Shown here: in pieces, positions 34,583-47,041 of the stretch
Layout: each line of letters begins with the position of its first letter
Position numbering within the stretch: position 1 is the first letter of the stretch
Position numbers and translations under genes: made by a program
Notes under the pieces: model-generated
The model's input: only the letters and a program-made list of their open reading frames with translations
Databases searched by the model: none
Told to the model about the DNA's origin: nothing
NCBI RefSeq assembly: GCF_006539685.1
Contig: NZ_BJNM01000002.1
Span: forward strand, 1 to 64,000
Source: Gluconobacter oxydans
Lineage (GTDB): Bacteria; Pseudomonadota; Alphaproteobacteria; Acetobacterales; Acetobacteraceae
Length of the DNA: 64,000 nt
Direction: 5' to 3'

Positions 34583-35017
34583 ATGGCCAAAAAAGTTGTT
34601 GGCTACATCAAGCTTCAGATCCCGGCTGGTAAAGCCAATCCTTCTCCGCCGGTTGGTCCGGCTCTGGGTCAGCGCGGCCTGAACATCATGCAGTTCTGCA
34701 AGGAGTTCAACGCCAAGACGCAGCAGCTCGAGCCCGGCATGCCGATCCCGGTGGTCATCACCGCCTATGCGGATCGCACGTTCTCCTTCATCACGAAGAC
34801 GCCGCCGAACACGTACTTCCTGCTGAAGGCTGCCAAGATTTCCAAGGGCAGCCAGACGGTCGGCAAGTCCGCTGCGGTTGGTTCCGTGACGACGGCTCAG
34901 CTTCGCGAGATCGCTGAGACGAAGTTCAAGGACATGAACGCCAACGACATTGACGGTGCCGTGCGCATGCTCGCCGGTTCTGCCAAGTCGATGGGCCTGA
35001 ACGTGGTGGAGGGCTGA
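34583..35017 (+). CDS. rplK: 50S ribosomal protein L11
   Basis: 144-residue component of the GTPase-associated centre binding 23S rRNA and contacting elongation factors. It opens [32 protein letters not shown], the classical start, with the thiostrepton-region Pro residues present. GGGGAG lies upstream of ATG 34583; the longer reading from 34541 adds non-conserved residues. It is the first gene of the rplKAJL-rpoBC cluster and, unusually, follows an efflux gene instead of secE-nusG. A weak TTGACG-TCTAGG candidate promoter lies at 34466-34493. Confidence 0.97.
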   Translation: MAKKVVGYIKLQIPAGKANPSPPVGPALGQRGLNIMQFCKEFNAKTQQLEPGMPIPVVITAYADRTFSFITKTPPNTYFLLKAAKISKGSQTVGKSAAVGSVTTAQLREIAETKFKDMNANDIDGAVRMLAGSAKSMGLNVVEG

Positions 35018-35021
35018 TATC

Positions 35022-35714
35022 ATGGCCAAGAACAAGCGTCTGACCGCCGCACAGGCAACTGTTGAGCGTAACAAGTCGTATGGTCTGTCCGAGGCCGTCG
35101 CTCTGGTGAAGAGCAACGCCAAGGCAAAGTTCGACGAGACGATCGAAATCTCGCTGAACCTCGGCATTGACCCGCGTCATGCTGACCAGATGGTCCGTGG
35201 TCTGATCTCCCTGCCGAACGGTACGGGCAAGACCCTTCGCGTTGGCGTTTTCGCCCGTGGCCCGAAGGCTGAAGAAGCCCTGGCTGCCGGTGCGGAAGTT
35301 GTTGGTGCGGAAGATCTGGCTGAAAAGATCCAGGCTGGCGAAATCGATTTCGACCGCTGCATCGCAACGCCGGACATGATGGCTCTCGTGGGTCGTCTTG
35401 GTAAGATCCTCGGCCCGCGTGGCCTGATGCCGAACCCGCGTCTCGGCACGGTGACCATGGACGTCAAGGGTGCCATCACGGCAGCCAAGTCCGGTCAGGT
35501 CGAATACCGCGCCGAGAAGGCTGGTATCATTCATGCCGGCGTCGGCAAGGCTTCCTTCGATGAAGCCAAGCTGGTCGAGAACATCAACGCTCTGGTCGAT
35601 GCCGTTCAGAAGGCTCGTCCGACGGGTGCCAAGGGTACGTATCTGAAGAAGGCAGCCCTGTCTTCCACGATGGGTCCGGGCGTTCGCGTTGACGTTGCGA
35701 GCTTCGAGGCCTGA
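35022..35714 (+). CDS. rplA: 50S ribosomal protein L1
   Basis: 230-residue L1-stalk protein; in many bacteria it also represses its own operon by binding the rplK leader. The sequence has the family segments ([22 protein letters not shown] near 35-55, [47 protein letters not shown]) and ends in [10 protein letters not shown]. It starts 4 nt after rplK and is followed by a hairpin and the rplJ leader. Confidence 0.97.
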   Translation: MAKNKRLTAAQATVERNKSYGLSEAVALVKSNAKAKFDETIEISLNLGIDPRHADQMVRGLISLPNGTGKTLRVGVFARGPKAEEALAAGAEVVGAEDLAEKIQAGEIDFDRCIATPDMMALVGRLGKILGPRGLMPNPRLGTVTMDVKGAITAAKSGQVEYRAEKAGIIHAGVGKASFDEAKLVENINALVDAVQKARPTGAKGTYLKKAALSSTMGPGVRVDVASFEA

Positions 35715-35720
35715 TTGACA

Positions 35721-35749
35721 GGTGGTCTTCCTTCTGGGAAGACCACCAT
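35721..35749 (+). terminator. Hairpin after rplA
   Basis: GGTGGTCTTC pairs with GAAGACCACC around a short loop just after the rplA stop. It lacks a T-run, so it may be an mRNA processing or partial termination site ahead of the L10 leader. Confidence 0.5.
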
Positions 35750-36021
35750 GAAATGACGTCACGCCTTCGGGTGTGATGGCTAAGGGGTGGCCCGCTTCGG
35801 TGGGCTGCTTCCAAACCTGTCCAAGACCGCACGTGGACCTTCGGGGCCTTAAGGATCTTTCGGGATCGCGGGCGTCAGACGGGGCGACGGTATTTTTGTG
35901 GCTCTGCTGCGATGTGCTGGGTTCGCTCACTTCTGTGGACAGGCGAGCGGGACTGCTTCGAAAGAGGCGGTTCCATGGGTAACCTGGTCCGGTGAAAGCC
36001 GGACTGACGAGGAGACAGGTT
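35750..36021 (+). promoter_or_regulatory. rplJ leader, probable L10-autoregulatory RNA
   Basis: A 272-nt untranslated stretch before rplJ with many GC-rich complementary pieces. In other bacteria this position holds an mRNA structure bound by the L10(L12)4 complex to repress rplJL. I infer the same role; specific kink-turn bases could not be fixed by eye. Confidence 0.5.
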
Positions 36022-36546
36022 TTGGACCGTACGGAAAAACGGGCCTTTGTTGAGTTCCTCGCCGATGTGTTTGGCAGCACGTCCATGGTTGTCGTCACCC
36101 AGAACAAGGGTCTGACGGTTGCCGATGTGACGGAACTGCGTCGACGCATTCGTGCGGCAGGGGCGACATACAAGGTTGCGAAGAACCGGCTGGCCAGCCG
36201 TGCTCTGGATGGGACCCAATTCGACGGCATCGCGCCGCTGCTCAAGGGACCGACCGCGCTTGCGTGGTCTGAAGACCCGGCATCGGTGGCAAAGGTGATC
36301 GTCGAGTTCGCCAAGACGAACGACAAACTGGTGGTGCTTGGTGGCGCCCTCGGTTCCCAGGCGCTTGGCGTCGATGGAATCAAGGCCCTTGCCGAGCTGC
36401 CGTCGCTGGACGAGCTGCGCGCAAAGCTGGTGGGTATGATCAATACCCCGGCCACGCGTATCGCAGGTGTTGTCCAGGCGCCGGCTGGCCAGCTTGCTCG
36501 CGTCTTTGGCGCCTATGCCAAGGCCGGCGAAGCAGAAGCCGCCTGA
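36022..36546 (+). CDS. rplJ: 50S ribosomal protein L10
   Basis: 174-residue stalk base that carries L7/L12 dimers. It starts [17 protein letters not shown] and has the [34 protein letters not shown] block, then the long helix ending in the L12-binding tail ([15 protein letters not shown]). TTG at 36022 is chosen because GGAG lies 7 nt upstream; a GTG at 35992 would add ten residues ([10 protein letters not shown]) with no family support. It follows the leader and precedes rplL by 68 bp. Confidence 0.95.
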   Translation: MDRTEKRAFVEFLADVFGSTSMVVVTQNKGLTVADVTELRRRIRAAGATYKVAKNRLASRALDGTQFDGIAPLLKGPTALAWSEDPASVAKVIVEFAKTNDKLVVLGGALGSQALGVDGIKALAELPSLDELRAKLVGMINTPATRIAGVVQAPAGQLARVFGAYAKAGEAEAA

Positions 36547-36614
36547 GAATAAAGGTCCGCGCTGCGGCGTAGGCCTTGAACCTGATCAACAGTACATCAA
36601 TTTAGGATAAGACC

Positions 36615-36992
<378 letters not shown>

Positions 36993-37007
36993 TTCACTGA
37001 CTTCAGG

Positions 37008-37027
37008 CTGCTCCGTTCGCGGAGCAG
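37008..37027 (+). terminator. rplL-rpoB intercistronic hairpin
   Basis: CTGCTCCG at 37008-37015 pairs with CGGAGCAG at 37020-37027 around TTCG. It lies 16 nt after rplL and has no strong T-run, so partial attenuation or RNase processing ahead of rpoB is likely, as known in other bacteria. Confidence 0.6.
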
Positions 37028-37079
37028 TCTCTGCCTGGCAGACAGATGGGGCGGGGATCGCATGCGGTTCCCGCCCGAT

Positions 37080-37108
37080 TTGCCGTTGGAGCAAAACGGG
37101 CGTATAGT
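37080..37108 (+). promoter_or_regulatory. Candidate internal promoter of rpoBC
   Basis: TTGCCG at 37080-37085, an exact 17-bp spacer and TATAGT at 37103-37108 (five of six to TATAAT). It lies 125 bp before the rpoB start. It may supply polymerase mRNA independently of the ribosomal genes. Confidence 0.5.
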
Positions 37109-37232
37109 GCGCGGCTCGCCACGTACTGAAAATTTCATAATGGCCGGTCGTTCCGGTCGTCCGCAATGCTGGGGCCAGTTTCCCAGCGCCGTTTACGGGC
37201 GACTCGAAGGTCTGGTGCAGAGGGCAGAAGAG

Positions 37233-40200
37233 ATGAACGCGATCACCAAATCGTTCACGGGACGCAAAAGGATCCGCAAAAGTTTCGGGCGTATTCCCGA
37301 AATTGCGCCGATGCCCAATTTGATCGACGTGCAGCGCGCCTCCTACGAGGCATTCCTGCAGATGAACGTGAGCCCTGACAGCCGGCAGGATGCCGGGCTT
37401 CAGGAAGTCTTCCGTTCGGTTTTTCCGATCAACGATTTTGCGGGTCGCGGTCGTCTGGACTTCATGTCCTACGAATTCGAAGATCCGAAATATGACGTCG
37501 AAGAGTGCATTCAGCGCGGTCTGACCTATGCAGCGCCGCTGAAGGTCATTCTTCGTCTGACGACGTGGGATATTGACGAGGATACGGGCTCGCGCTCGAT
37601 CCACGACATGAAGGAACAGCCGGTTTACATGGGCGACATGCCGCTCATGACCGATAACGGCACCTTCATCATCAATGGCACAGAGCGTGTCATCGTCTCG
37701 CAGATGCATCGTAGCCCGGGCGTGTTCTTTGATCACGACAAGGGCAAGACGCATTCTTCCGGCAAATACCTCTTTGCTGCCCGCGTCATTCCGTATCGTG
37801 GTTCCTGGCTCGATTTCGAATTCGACGCCAAGGACCTGATCTATGTGCGCATCGACCGCAAGCGCAAGCTGCCGGTCACCACGCTTCTGTATGCGCTTGA
37901 GGGTGCAAACTACCTCGCGCAGCGTGAGCAGAAGATTGCGGAAGGTGGCGATGTCGAGGGTCTCGATATCCGCGGTATGGATCAGGACGAAATCCTGTCC
38001 TACTTCTATGAGGCTGTGCCGTTCACCCGTCTGGGGGGCGAATGGGCGCGTCCGTTCGATCCGGATGCCTTCCGTGGTCTGAAGCTTCTCAGCCCGCTGG
38101 TGGATGCCGACACGGGTGAAGTCGTCGCCGAGGCCGATGCCAAGCTGACCGCGCGTATGGTCCGCAAGATCGCGGAAAAGACCCGCGTCGTGCAGGTCGG
38201 TCGCCTCGATATTCTTGGACGCTTCCTGGCCTATGATCTCGTGAACGAGAACACGGGCGAGATCTACGGCGAAGCCGGCGAAGAGCTGACGGAAGACCGT
38301 CTGGCCGCGCTTGAAGAGATGGGGATTACGGAGCTTCCACTGCTGTCCGTGGACGGTTCGCACGGTCCCTGGATCCGCAACACGCTGGCTGCCGACAAGA
38401 ACAGTTGTCGTGACGAAGCCCTGATCGATATCTACCGCATCATGCGTCCGGGTGAGCCGCCGACCAAGGAAACGGCGGAAGCCATGTTCCATGGTCTGTT
38501 CTTCGACCAGGGCCGCTACGATCTCTCCGCGGTCGGTCGTGTGAAGATGAACATGCGTCTTGATGTCGATGCGCCGGATACCCTGCGCGTCCTGCGTAAG
38601 GAAGACATCCTGCGCACGATCAAGATCATGTGCGAACTCAAGGACGGTCGCGGCCAGATCGACGATATCGACAATCTTGGTAACCGTCGTGTCCGCTCTG
38701 TCGGCGAACTGATGGAAAACCAGTATCGCGTCGGTCTGCTCCGCATGGAGCGCGCCATCCGCGAGCGTATGGGTTCCGTCGACATCGACACGGTCATGCC
38801 GCATGACCTGATCAACGCAAAGCCGGCTGCCGCTGCCGTGCGTGAGTTCTTCGGATCCTCGCAGCTCAGCCAGTTCATGGATCAGACCAACCCACTCTCC
38901 GAAGTGACGCACAAGCGTCGTCTTTCGGCGCTTGGTCCGGGCGGTCTGACCCGTGAGCGTGCAGGCTTCGAAGTTCGTGACGTTCATCCGACGCATTACG
39001 GCCGTATCTGCCCGATCGAGACGCCGGAAGGCCCGAACATCGGTCTGATCAACTCGCTGTCGACCTATGCCAAGGTGAACAAGTACGGCTTCATCGAGAC
39101 GCCGTATCGTCTGGTGGAAGAGGGCGTTCTTCAGGATGGCTGGAAATATCTTTCCGCCATGGAAGAAGAGAAGCTCGTCGTTGCCCAGGCTGATGCCAAG
39201 CAGGACGATCAGGGCCGTCTGACAGATGAACTCGTTTCTGTCCGTCGTTCCGGTGACTTCCGCGTCGTTCCGCCGGATCAGGTCACGGCCTGTGACGTTT
39301 CGCCGAAGCAGCTTGTGTCTGTCGCTGCCGCGCTCATTCCGTTCCTTGAGAACGATGACGCCAACCGCGCCCTGATGGGTGCGAACATGCAGCGTCAGGC
39401 TGTGCCGCTGGTGAAGGCTGATGCCCCGCTGGTTGGTACCGGCATGGAAGCTGCTGTTGCGCATGACTCCGGTGCGACCATCGTTGCCAAGCGTCGTGGT
39501 GTCATCGACCAGATCGATGGTGCCCGTATCGTGGTGCGTGCGACGGACGAGGCTGGCGCCACGCAGGGTGTGGATATCTACCGTCTGCGCAAGTACATGC
39601 GTTCCAACCAGTCCACCTGCATCAACCAGCGTCCGCTGGTGAAGGTCGGTGACACGGTTCATGCCGGTGACATCATTGCTGACGGTCCGTCCACCGAGCT
39701 GGGTGAACTGGCTCTGGGTCGCAACGTGCTTGTCGCGTTCATGCCCTGGAACGGTTACAACTTCGAAGATTCCATCCTGATCTCCGAGCGTATTGCCCGT
39801 GATGACGTGTTCACTTCGATCCATATCGAAGAGTTCGAAGTCATGGCTCGCGATACGAAGTTGGGTCAGGAAGAAATTACGCGCGACATTCCGAATGTCG
39901 GTGAGGAAGCCCTGCGCAACCTCGACGAAGCCGGTATCGTCTATGTCGGCGCCGAGGTGAACCCGGGTGACATTCTCGTTGGCAAGGTGACGCCGAAGGG
40001 TGAAAGCCCGATGACGCCTGAAGAGAAGCTTCTGCGCGCCATCTTCGGTGAAAAGGCTTCCGATGTCCGTGACACGTCCCTGAAGCTGCCGCCTGGCACG
40101 ACGGGTACGATTGTCGACGTTCGCGTCTTCTCCCGCCGTGGCGTGGACAAGGACGAGCGTGCAATGGCCATCGAGCGCGCCGAAATCGAGCGTCTCACCA

Positions 40201-41405
40201 AGGACCGTGACGACGAGCGTGGCATTCAGGAACGCAGCTTCTACAACCGTCTGCGTGAGCGTCTGATTGGCCAGACGGCCGGTGCCGGCTTCAAGGGCAT
40301 CCGTTCCGGTACGCCGATCACGGAAGAGGTTCTGGACGAGCATCATCGCGCGACCTGGGCCAGCATCACGGTCACGTCCGATGAAGTCATGGCAGAGCTC
40401 GAAAAGCTGCGCGGTGAGTTCAAGGAAGCGACCCGTCGCATCGATGCGCGTTTCGACAGCAAGGTCGAGAAGCTGCAGCGCGGTGACGAGCTGCCGCCTG
40501 GCGTGATGAAGATGGTCAAGGTCTTCGTTGCCGTGAAGCGCAAGCTTCAGCCGGGTGACAAGATGGCCGGTCGTCACGGTAACAAGGGTGTCGTCTCCCG
40601 CGTTGTTCCGGTCGAGGACATGCCGTTCCTTGAGAACGGTCAGGCTGTCGACATCGTGCTGAATCCGCTGGGTGTGCCGTCGCGCATGAACATCGGTCAG
40701 ATCCTCGAGACCCATCTGGGCTGGGCCTGTGCCAATATCGGCGCAAGCATCGGTGATATGGTGGACGAGTATCAGCGGACCGGTGAGCGCAAGCAGGAAC
40801 TGCTGGATCGCCTGCACGAAGTCTATGGCGATGTCATCTTCAACGAAGATGTGGCGACCTTGCCGAACGAACAGCTGATCGAGCTTGCGAACAACCTTCG
40901 CAAGGGTCTGCCGATCGCAACGCCGGTGTTCGACGGCGCCTCCATCCCGGACATCGAAGAGATGCTCGAGAAGGCCGGTGTCAACAAGTCGGGCCAGTCG
41001 CAGCTGATCGATGGTCGTACGGGTGAGCCGTTCGAGCGTCAGACGACGGTTGGCTACATCTACATGCTGAAGCTGCATCACCTTGTCGATGACAAGATCC
41101 ATGCCCGTTCGATCGGTCCTTACTCGCTCGTCACGCAGCAGCCGCTGGGTGGTAAGGCGCAGTTCGGTGGTCAGCGCTTTGGTGAAATGGAAGTGTGGGC
41201 CCTTGAGGCATACGGTGCAGCCTACACGCTGCAGGAAATGCTGACGGTGAAGTCGGATGACGTGTCCGGCCGTACCAAGGTCTACGAGGCAATCGTTCGC
41301 GAGCAGGACGATTTCGAAGCCGGCATTCCGGAGAGCTTCAACGTTCTGATCAAGGAACTGAAGTCGCTCGGCCTGAACGTCGAACTCGAGCAGAGCGGGC
41401 TTTAA
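37233..41405 (+). CDS. rpoB: RNA polymerase beta subunit
   Basis: 1390-residue catalytic subunit of RNA polymerase. The start at 37233 gives [21 protein letters not shown], the alphaproteobacterial N terminus; the longer frame from 37062 crosses the intercistronic promoter region and is rejected. The rifampicin region begins [14 protein letters not shown] (FMD at 548-550) and continues through [23 protein letters not shown] with the residues of sensitive enzymes. The C terminus has the conserved [25 protein letters not shown] block. Neighbour rpoC follows after 80 bp. Confidence 0.99.
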   Translation: MNAITKSFTGRKRIRKSFGRIPEIAPMPNLIDVQRASYEAFLQMNVSPDSRQDAGLQEVFRSVFPINDFAGRGRLDFMSYEFEDPKYDVEECIQRGLTYAAPLKVILRLTTWDIDEDTGSRSIHDMKEQPVYMGDMPLMTDNGTFIINGTERVIVSQMHRSPGVFFDHDKGKTHSSGKYLFAARVIPYRGSWLDFEFDAKDLIYVRIDRKRKLPVTTLLYALEGANYLAQREQKIAEGGDVEGLDIRGMDQDEILSYFYEAVPFTRLGGEWARPFDPDAFRGLKLLSPLVDADTGEVVAEADAKLTARMVRKIAEKTRVVQVGRLDILGRFLAYDLVNENTGEIYGEAGEELTEDRLAALEEMGITELPLLSVDGSHGPWIRNTLAADKNSCRDEALIDIYRIMRPGEPPTKETAEAMFHGLFFDQGRYDLSAVGRVKMNMRLDVDAPDTLRVLRKEDILRTIKIMCELKDGRGQIDDIDNLGNRRVRSVGELMENQYRVGLLRMERAIRERMGSVDIDTVMPHDLINAKPAAAAVREFFGSSQLSQFMDQTNPLSEVTHKRRLSALGPGGLTRERAGFEVRDVHPTHYGRICPIETPEGPNIGLINSLSTYAKVNKYGFIETPYRLVEEGVLQDGWKYLSAMEEEKLVVAQADAKQDDQGRLTDELVSVRRSGDFRVVPPDQVTACDVSPKQLVSVAAALIPFLENDDANRALMGANMQRQAVPLVKADAPLVGTGMEAAVAHDSGATIVAKRRGVIDQIDGARIVVRATDEAGATQGVDIYRLRKYMRSNQSTCINQRPLVKVGDTVHAGDIIADGPSTELGELALGRNVLVAFMPWNGYNFEDSILISERIARDDVFTSIHIEEFEVMARDTKLGQEEITRDIPNVGEEALRNLDEAGIVYVGAEVNPGDILVGKVTPKGESPMTPEEKLLRAIFGEKASDVRDTSLKLPPGTTGTIVDVRVFSRRGVDKDERAMAIERAEIERLTKDRDDERGIQERSFYNRLRERLIGQTAGAGFKGIRSGTPITEEVLDEHHRATWASITVTSDEVMAELEKLRGEFKEATRRIDARFDSKVEKLQRGDELPPGVMKMVKVFVAVKRKLQPGDKMAGRHGNKGVVSRVVPVEDMPFLENGQAVDIVLNPLGVPSRMNIGQILETHLGWACANIGASIGDMVDEYQRTGERKQELLDRLHEVYGDVIFNEDVATLPNEQLIELANNLRKGLPIATPVFDGASIPDIEEMLEKAGVNKSGQSQLIDGRTGEPFERQTTVGYIYMLKLHHLVDDKIHARSIGPYSLVTQQPLGGKAQFGGQRFGEMEVWALEAYGAAYTLQEMLTVKSDDVSGRTKVYEAIVREQDDFEAGIPESFNVLIKELKSLGLNVELEQSGL

Positions 41406-41485
41406 TTGCCCGCTCCCTCCTTCTCGCCACGGTTCATTTTTAAGGTGTCCGCGGGACGCCGCGGTACACATTGGGGTTTCGGCGG

Positions 41486-44400
41486 ATGAACGAACTCATG
41501 AAGATCCTGGGTCAGACCGGCCAGTCGGTGACCTTCGACCAGATCAAGATCCAGCTCGCCTCCAGCGAGCAGGTGCGGTCGTGGTCTTACGGCGAAATCA
41601 AGAAGCCGGAGACCATCAACTACCGGACGTTCAAGCCTGAGCGTGACGGTCTGTTCTGTGCTCGTATCTTTGGCCCGATCAAGGATTACGAGTGCCTCTG
41701 CGGCAAGTACAAGCGGATGAAGTTCCGCGGTATTGTCTGCGAAAAGTGCGGTGTGGAAGTCACGCTGGCCAAGGTGCGCCGTGAGCGCATGGGCCATATC
41801 GAGCTGGCGTCCCCGGTTGCACATATCTGGTTCCTGAAGTCCCTGCCGAGCCGCATCGCCACGATGCTGGATCTGCCGCTCAAGGACGTCGAGCCGGTTC
41901 TGTATTTCGAGAAGTTCCTGGTGCTCGACAAGGGCGTCTGTGAATCCGATCAGATCGACTCGTACAAGAATGGCAAGAAGCGCGACCAGTACCTGCTGGA
42001 CGAAATCCGCTGCGAAGACCTGCTGGATGAATATCCGGATGCAGGCATCGATGTCGGAATCGGTGCGGAAGCCATCAAGCGCGCGCTGTCCAGCTATGAC
42101 TGGGGTATTCCGAACGACCAGGAACGTGAGCTGAGCCTTGCGGCAAAGGAAAAGGGCCTGCCGGATCCGTTCGACTATGACGCTGACGTCATGGAAGGCG
42201 ATTCCGAGAAGACCATGATGCGCAAGAAGCTGCGCAAGGCGACCTCGGAAGCCGCGCGCAAGAAGCTCGTGAAGCGTCTGAAGCTGGTTGAAGCCTTCGT
42301 GGAAAGCGGCTCGCGTCCGGACTGGATGATCATGGACATCGTTCCGGTCATTCCGCCAGAACTGCGTCCGCTGGTGCCGCTGGACGGCGGTCGTTTCGCG
42401 ACGTCTGATCTGAACGACCTGTATCGCCGCGTTATCAACCGTAACAACCGTTTGAAGCGGCTGATCGAGCTGCGTGCGCCGGACATCATTGTCCGCAACG
42501 AAAAGCGCATGCTGCAGGAAGCTGTTGACGCCCTGTTCGACAACGGCCGTCGTGGCCGCGCCATCACGGGTGCCAACAAGCGTCCGCTGAAGTCGCTGTC
42601 CGACATGTTGAAGGGCAAGCAGGGCCGCTTCCGTCAGAACCTGCTCGGAAAGCGCGTCGACTATTCCGGCCGTTCGGTCATCGTGGTCGGTCCGGAACTG
42701 AAGCTGCATCAGTGTGGTCTTCCGAAGAAGATGGCGCTCGAGCTGTTCAAGCCGTTCATCTACTCGAAGCTCGAGAAGTACGGTCACGCCACCACCATCA
42801 AGGCTGCAAAGCGCATGGTGGAGAAGGAGCGTCCGGAAGTCTGGGATATCCTTGAAGAGGTGATCCGCGAGCATCCGGTCATGCTGAACCGTGCGCCGAC
42901 GCTTCACCGTCTGGGTATCCAGGCGTTCGAGCCGACGCTGATCGAAGGTAAGGCCATCCAGCTTCACCCGCTGGTCTGCACCGCGTTCAACGCTGACTTC
43001 GACGGTGACCAGATGGCCGTTCACGTGCCGCTGTCGCTTGAAGCCCAGCTTGAAGCCCGCGTGCTGATGATGTCCACGAACAACATCCTCAGCCCCGCGA
43101 ACGGCAAGCCGATCATCGTGCCGTCCCAGGATATCGTTCTGGGTTTGTATTACCTGAGCCTTGAGGTTCCGGAATACCGCGAGACGCCTGACGAAGCCGT
43201 CATCAAGGATGGCAAGATCGTCACGGCAGCTCCGCCGGCCTATTCGGATGTCGCCGAAATCGAGAGCGCCATGCTTTCGGGCTCGCTGAAGCTGCATGAC
43301 AAGATCCGTCTGCGTCTGCCGACGATCGATGCAGAGGGCAAGTCGGTCCGTCAGACGATCCTGACGACGCCGGGTCGTGCGCTGATTGCGCAGATCCTGC
43401 CGAAGCACCAGGCCATTCCTTTCAGCCTGGTCAACAAGCAGCTGACGAAGAAGAACGTGTCCGACGTGATCGACACGGTCTATCGTCACTGTGGTCAGAA
43501 GGAAGCCGTGATTTTCTGTGACCGCCTGATGGGGCTTGGTTTCCGTCATGCAGCCCGCGCCGGCATTTCCTTCGGCAAGGATGACATGATCATTCCGGAA
43601 GCCAAGGCAACGCTGGTTGGCAAGACGTCGGAAGAGGTCAAGGAATTCGAGCAGCAGTATCAGGACGGTCTGATCACGGCTGGCGAGCGTTACAACAAGG
43701 TGGTTGATGCCTGGTCACGCTGCACGGACGAAGTCCAGGCGGCGATGCTCAAGGAAATCTCCAAACAGGTCATCGGCAAGCCGACGAACTCGGTCTGGAT
43801 GATGAGCCACTCGGGTGCCCGTGGGTCGCCGGCCCAGATGAAGCAGCTCGCCGGTATGCGCGGTCTGATGGTGAAGCCTTCGGGCGAGATCATCGAACAG
43901 CCGATTATCGCGAACTTCAAGGAAGGCCTGTCGGTTCTCGATTACTTCACCTCCAGCCACGGTGCCCGTAAGGGCCTCGCGGATACGGCGCTGAAGACCG
44001 CAAACTCGGGTTATCTGACGCGTCGTCTCGTCGACGTGGCGCAGGACTGCATCATTGTCGAGCCGGATTGCGGTACGGAGCGTGGCCTGACAGTCCGTGC
44101 GGTCATGGATAGCGGCGAAGTCGTTGCTTCCCTGTCCGAGCGTATCCTGGGTCGTACCCTGTCCAAGGATGTGATCCATCCGGTGACGCAGGATGTCATC
44201 CTGCCGCGCAACACGCTGATCGAAGAAGCCGAGGCCGAGCTCATCGAGAAGGCTGGCGTGGAAAGCGTCGATATCCGCTCTGTCCTGACCTGTGACAGCC
44301 GCGTCGGTATCTGTGCTCACTGCTACGGCCGTGATCTGGCCCGCGGTACGCCGGTCAATATCGGTGAGGCTGTCGGTGTCATCGCTGCCCAGTCCATCGG

Positions 44401-45805
44401 TGAGCCGGGCACCCAGCTGACGATGCGTACCTTCCATATTGGTGGTGCGGCAACGCGTGGCGCCGAGCAGTCCATGGTTGAAGCGTCCCGCGACGGTATC
44501 GTGACGATCAAGAACCGCAACGTCGTCGAGAACTCGCAGAAGGTTCTGGTCGTGATGTCGCGTAACTGCGAGATCCTGCTGACTGACGAAAACGGTGTGG
44601 AACGTGCCCGCTACCGTGTGCCTTACGGCGCACGTCTGATGGTCTCGGAAGGCGAAGCGGTGACGCGGACCCAGAAGATGGCCGAGTGGGACCCGTACAC
44701 CCTGCCGATCATTACCGAGCAGGCTGGTACCGTCGAGTATCTCGACCTGATCGACAGCATCACGCTTGTTGAGCGCATGGATGAAGTCACGGGTCTGAGC
44801 TCGAAGGTCGTCGTTGACTACAAGCAGGCAGCCAAGGGTGTGGATCTTCGTCCGCGTCTGCAGCTCAAGGATGCTTCCGGCAACGTCGTCAAGCTCGCCA
44901 ATGGCAATGACGCCCGCTACTTCCTCTCTCCGGACAGTATTCTGTCTGTGGAGAACGGAGCAGAGGTCAATGCCGGTGACGTGCTGGCCCGTATTCCTCG
45001 CGAAGGGTCCAAGACGCGTGACATTACGGGTGGTCTGCCGCGTGTGGCAGAACTATTCGAGGCACGTCGTCCGAAGGATCATGCGATCATCGCCGAAGGC
45101 GAGGGCCGCATTGAGTTCGGGAAGGACTACAAGTCCAAGCGCTGCGTCATCGTCAAGAACGACGATACGGGTGAAGAGACCCAGTACCTCATCCCGAAGG
45201 GCAAGCACGTTTCCGTTCAGGAAGGCGACTTTGTCCAGAAGGGCGATCCGCTGGTCGACGGTCCGCGCGTGCCGCATGACATTCTCAAGGTCATGGGTGT
45301 CGAGGCCCTGTCCGACTATCTCGTCAACGAGATCCAGGACGTCTATCGACTGCAGGGCGTGAAGATCAATGACAAGCACATCGAAGTCATTGTCCGTCAG
45401 ATGCTGCAGAAGGTGGAAATCCTTGAGCCGGGTGACTCGACCTACCTGATCGGCGAGACGGTAGACCGTATCGAGTACGAGGGTGAAAACCAGCGTCTCA
45501 TGGAGAACGGGGATACGCCTGCAAAGGCCATGCCGGTTCTGCAGGGTATCACCAAGGCGTCTCTGCAGACGCAGTCCTTCATCTCGGCGGCCTCCTTCCA
45601 GGAGACCACACGTGTCCTCACGGATGCGGCGACGTCGGGTAAGGTGGATACCCTCAATGGTCTGAAGGAGAACGTGATTGTCGGGCGTCTGATCCCGGCA
45701 GGAACGGGCAGTGTGATGAACCGCCTGCGGGGTATCGCTGCCAGCCAGGACCGTCAGCGCGTCGGTGGAGCATCTCCGAAAGCCGTCGAAGACGCAGCGG
45801 AATGA
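41486..45805 (+). CDS. rpoC: RNA polymerase beta' subunit
   Basis: 1439-residue subunit with the active-site Mg loop NADFDGD at 502-508 and the first zinc module with Cys 70, 72, 85 and 88. The lid, rudder and trigger-loop regions and the second zinc cysteines (around [13 protein letters not shown]) are present. ATG at 41486 gives [10 protein letters not shown]; a TTG 15 nt earlier is less likely. Length and motifs are those of a complete alphaproteobacterial protein. A stem-loop follows the stop. Confidence 0.99.
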   Translation: MNELMKILGQTGQSVTFDQIKIQLASSEQVRSWSYGEIKKPETINYRTFKPERDGLFCARIFGPIKDYECLCGKYKRMKFRGIVCEKCGVEVTLAKVRRERMGHIELASPVAHIWFLKSLPSRIATMLDLPLKDVEPVLYFEKFLVLDKGVCESDQIDSYKNGKKRDQYLLDEIRCEDLLDEYPDAGIDVGIGAEAIKRALSSYDWGIPNDQERELSLAAKEKGLPDPFDYDADVMEGDSEKTMMRKKLRKATSEAARKKLVKRLKLVEAFVESGSRPDWMIMDIVPVIPPELRPLVPLDGGRFATSDLNDLYRRVINRNNRLKRLIELRAPDIIVRNEKRMLQEAVDALFDNGRRGRAITGANKRPLKSLSDMLKGKQGRFRQNLLGKRVDYSGRSVIVVGPELKLHQCGLPKKMALELFKPFIYSKLEKYGHATTIKAAKRMVEKERPEVWDILEEVIREHPVMLNRAPTLHRLGIQAFEPTLIEGKAIQLHPLVCTAFNADFDGDQMAVHVPLSLEAQLEARVLMMSTNNILSPANGKPIIVPSQDIVLGLYYLSLEVPEYRETPDEAVIKDGKIVTAAPPAYSDVAEIESAMLSGSLKLHDKIRLRLPTIDAEGKSVRQTILTTPGRALIAQILPKHQAIPFSLVNKQLTKKNVSDVIDTVYRHCGQKEAVIFCDRLMGLGFRHAARAGISFGKDDMIIPEAKATLVGKTSEEVKEFEQQYQDGLITAGERYNKVVDAWSRCTDEVQAAMLKEISKQVIGKPTNSVWMMSHSGARGSPAQMKQLAGMRGLMVKPSGEIIEQPIIANFKEGLSVLDYFTSSHGARKGLADTALKTANSGYLTRRLVDVAQDCIIVEPDCGTERGLTVRAVMDSGEVVASLSERILGRTLSKDVIHPVTQDVILPRNTLIEEAEAELIEKAGVESVDIRSVLTCDSRVGICAHCYGRDLARGTPVNIGEAVGVIAAQSIGEPGTQLTMRTFHIGGAATRGAEQSMVEASRDGIVTIKNRNVVENSQKVLVVMSRNCEILLTDENGVERARYRVPYGARLMVSEGEAVTRTQKMAEWDPYTLPIITEQAGTVEYLDLIDSITLVERMDEVTGLSSKVVVDYKQAAKGVDLRPRLQLKDASGNVVKLANGNDARYFLSPDSILSVENGAEVNAGDVLARIPREGSKTRDITGGLPRVAELFEARRPKDHAIIAEGEGRIEFGKDYKSKRCVIVKNDDTGEETQYLIPKGKHVSVQEGDFVQKGDPLVDGPRVPHDILKVMGVEALSDYLVNEIQDVYRLQGVKINDKHIEVIVRQMLQKVEILEPGDSTYLIGETVDRIEYEGENQRLMENGDTPAKAMPVLQGITKASLQTQSFISAASFQETTRVLTDAATSGKVDTLNGLKENVIVGRLIPAGTGSVMNRLRGIAASQDRQRVGGASPKAVEDAAE

Positions 45806-45810
45806 GAGAG

Positions 45811-45841
45811 GGATCCCCGCTTTTGAATGAGGTGGGGATCC
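45811..45841 (+). terminator. Stem-loop after rpoC
   Basis: GGATCCCC at 45811-45818 pairs with GGGGATCC at 45834-45841, 5 nt after the rpoC stop. There is no long T-run; partial termination or mRNA end formation is likely. Confidence 0.55.
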
Positions 45842-45898
45842 GGCTCGCCCGATTCCGGAAACTTTCTTTGCAGAATCGGGCCATTTCGGCTGAACCAC

Positions 45899-45927
45899 TT
45901 GACTTGGCGTCGAACCCTTCGTAGGTT
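45899..45927 (+). promoter_or_regulatory. Candidate promoter of rpsL-rpsG-tuf
   Basis: TTGACT at 45899-45904, 17-bp spacer, TAGGTT at 45922-45927. It lies about 250 bp before rpsL, leaving a long leader (to 46180) that holds no supported gene and could carry S7- or S12-type regulatory structure. Confidence 0.5.
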
Positions 45928-46180
45928 CCGCGCCCTCGGCTACTGCCTTCCCGGAAGGCTGAAGAAGCCGACGAAGTTTAAAGAATCGCATGCGGTGCCG
46001 CTATTCTCTCAGGAGGAAATGCCAAGGCCGCACGCTAAAGAGAGAAGGGAACAGCTCAGGCTGTTTCCTTTTCACGATGTGGAAATGGCAGGCGGTCCTA
46101 CCGCATGTCGGTTGGAACAAATGTCACGACAGAAACAGCAATGTTGCTGTCTGAAATAGGACAAGGATTGGGAAGGGCGC

Positions 46181-46552
46181 ATGCCGACCATCAACCAGTT
46201 GATCGCGAACGGCCGTGAGCCGGCCGCAAAGCGGAACAAGGTCCCCGCACTGCAGGGCTGCCCGCAGAAGCGCGGCGTTTGCACGCGTGTGTATACCGTA
46301 ACGCCGAAGAAGCCGAACTCCGCTCTGCGTAAGGTCGCCAAGGTGCGTCTGACCAACGGGTATGAGGTCGTGAGCTACATTCCGGGTGAAGGCCACAACC
46401 TTCAGGAACACAGTGTTGTTCTGATCCGTGGTGGCCGCGTGAAGGATCTTCCTGGCGTCCGTTATCACATCCTGCGTGGTGTGCTTGATACACAGGGTCT
46501 CGCCAAGCGTCGTCAGCGTCGTTCGCTGTATGGCGCGAAGCGTCCGAAGTAA
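46181..46552 (+). CDS. rpsL: 30S ribosomal protein S12
   Basis: 123-residue decoding-centre protein. It has the conserved [11 protein letters not shown] start, [17 protein letters not shown] with the two lysines of the streptomycin-sensitive type, and [14 protein letters not shown] with Lys and Pro at the second resistance site unchanged. It is first of rpsL-rpsG-tuf, 12 bp before rpsG. AAGGA-like sequence lies upstream. Confidence 0.98.
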   Translation: MPTINQLIANGREPAAKRNKVPALQGCPQKRGVCTRVYTVTPKKPNSALRKVAKVRLTNGYEVVSYIPGEGHNLQEHSVVLIRGGRVKDLPGVRYHILRGVLDTQGLAKRRQRRSLYGAKRPK

Positions 46553-46564
46553 GAGGTATTTGGA

Positions 46565-47041
46565 ATGAGTCGCCGTCACCGCGCTGTAAAGCGCGAGATC
46601 CTTCCCGATCCGAAGTTCGGAGACGTCGTCATTACGCGCTTCATGAATGCGCTGATGTACGATGGTAAGAAATCCACTGCCGAAGGCATCGTTTACGGTG
46701 CTCTCGAAGTCATGCGCCGTCGCGGCGGCACGACTGCAGATCCGGTGGCCATGTTCCACTCGGCTCTGGATAACGTGAAGCCTGCGGTTGAAGTCCGCTC
46801 GCGTCGCGTCGGTGGCGCAACCTATCAGGTTCCGGTTGAAGTCCGCGCCGAGCGCCGTCAGGCTCTCGCGATCCGCTGGCTGATCGATGCCTCCCGCAAG
46901 CGTGGCGAGAACACGATGCAGGAGCGTCTGTCCAACGAACTGATGGATGCGGTCAACAACCGTGGCTCCGCTGTCAAGAAGCGCGAAGACACGCACCGCA
47001 TGGCTGAAGCCAACAAGGCATTCAGCCACTATCGCTGGTAA
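46565..47041 (+). CDS. rpsG: 30S ribosomal protein S7
   Basis: 158-residue head protein that nucleates 30S assembly and autoregulates the str operon in E. coli. It has the classical [20 protein letters not shown] start and the [27 protein letters not shown] block. Its 3' neighbour is tuf, 115 bp away, with no fusA between them. Confidence 0.98.
   Translation: MSRRHRAVKREILPDPKFGDVVITRFMNALMYDGKKSTAEGIVYGALEVMRRRGGTTADPVAMFHSALDNVKPAVEVRSRRVGGATYQVPVEVRAERRQALAIRWLIDASRKRGENTMQERLSNELMDAVNNRGSAVKKREDTHRMAEANKAFSHYRW

Noticed and set aside
41402-43549. Leftward 715-codon frame opposite rpoC
   Set aside because: Antisense shadow produced by GC-rich third positions; the forward strand is unmistakably rpoC.
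45827-46159. Rightward 110-codon frame between rpoC and rpsL
   Set aside because: It starts inside the rpoC terminator, covers the rpsL promoter, and has no protein-like pattern.
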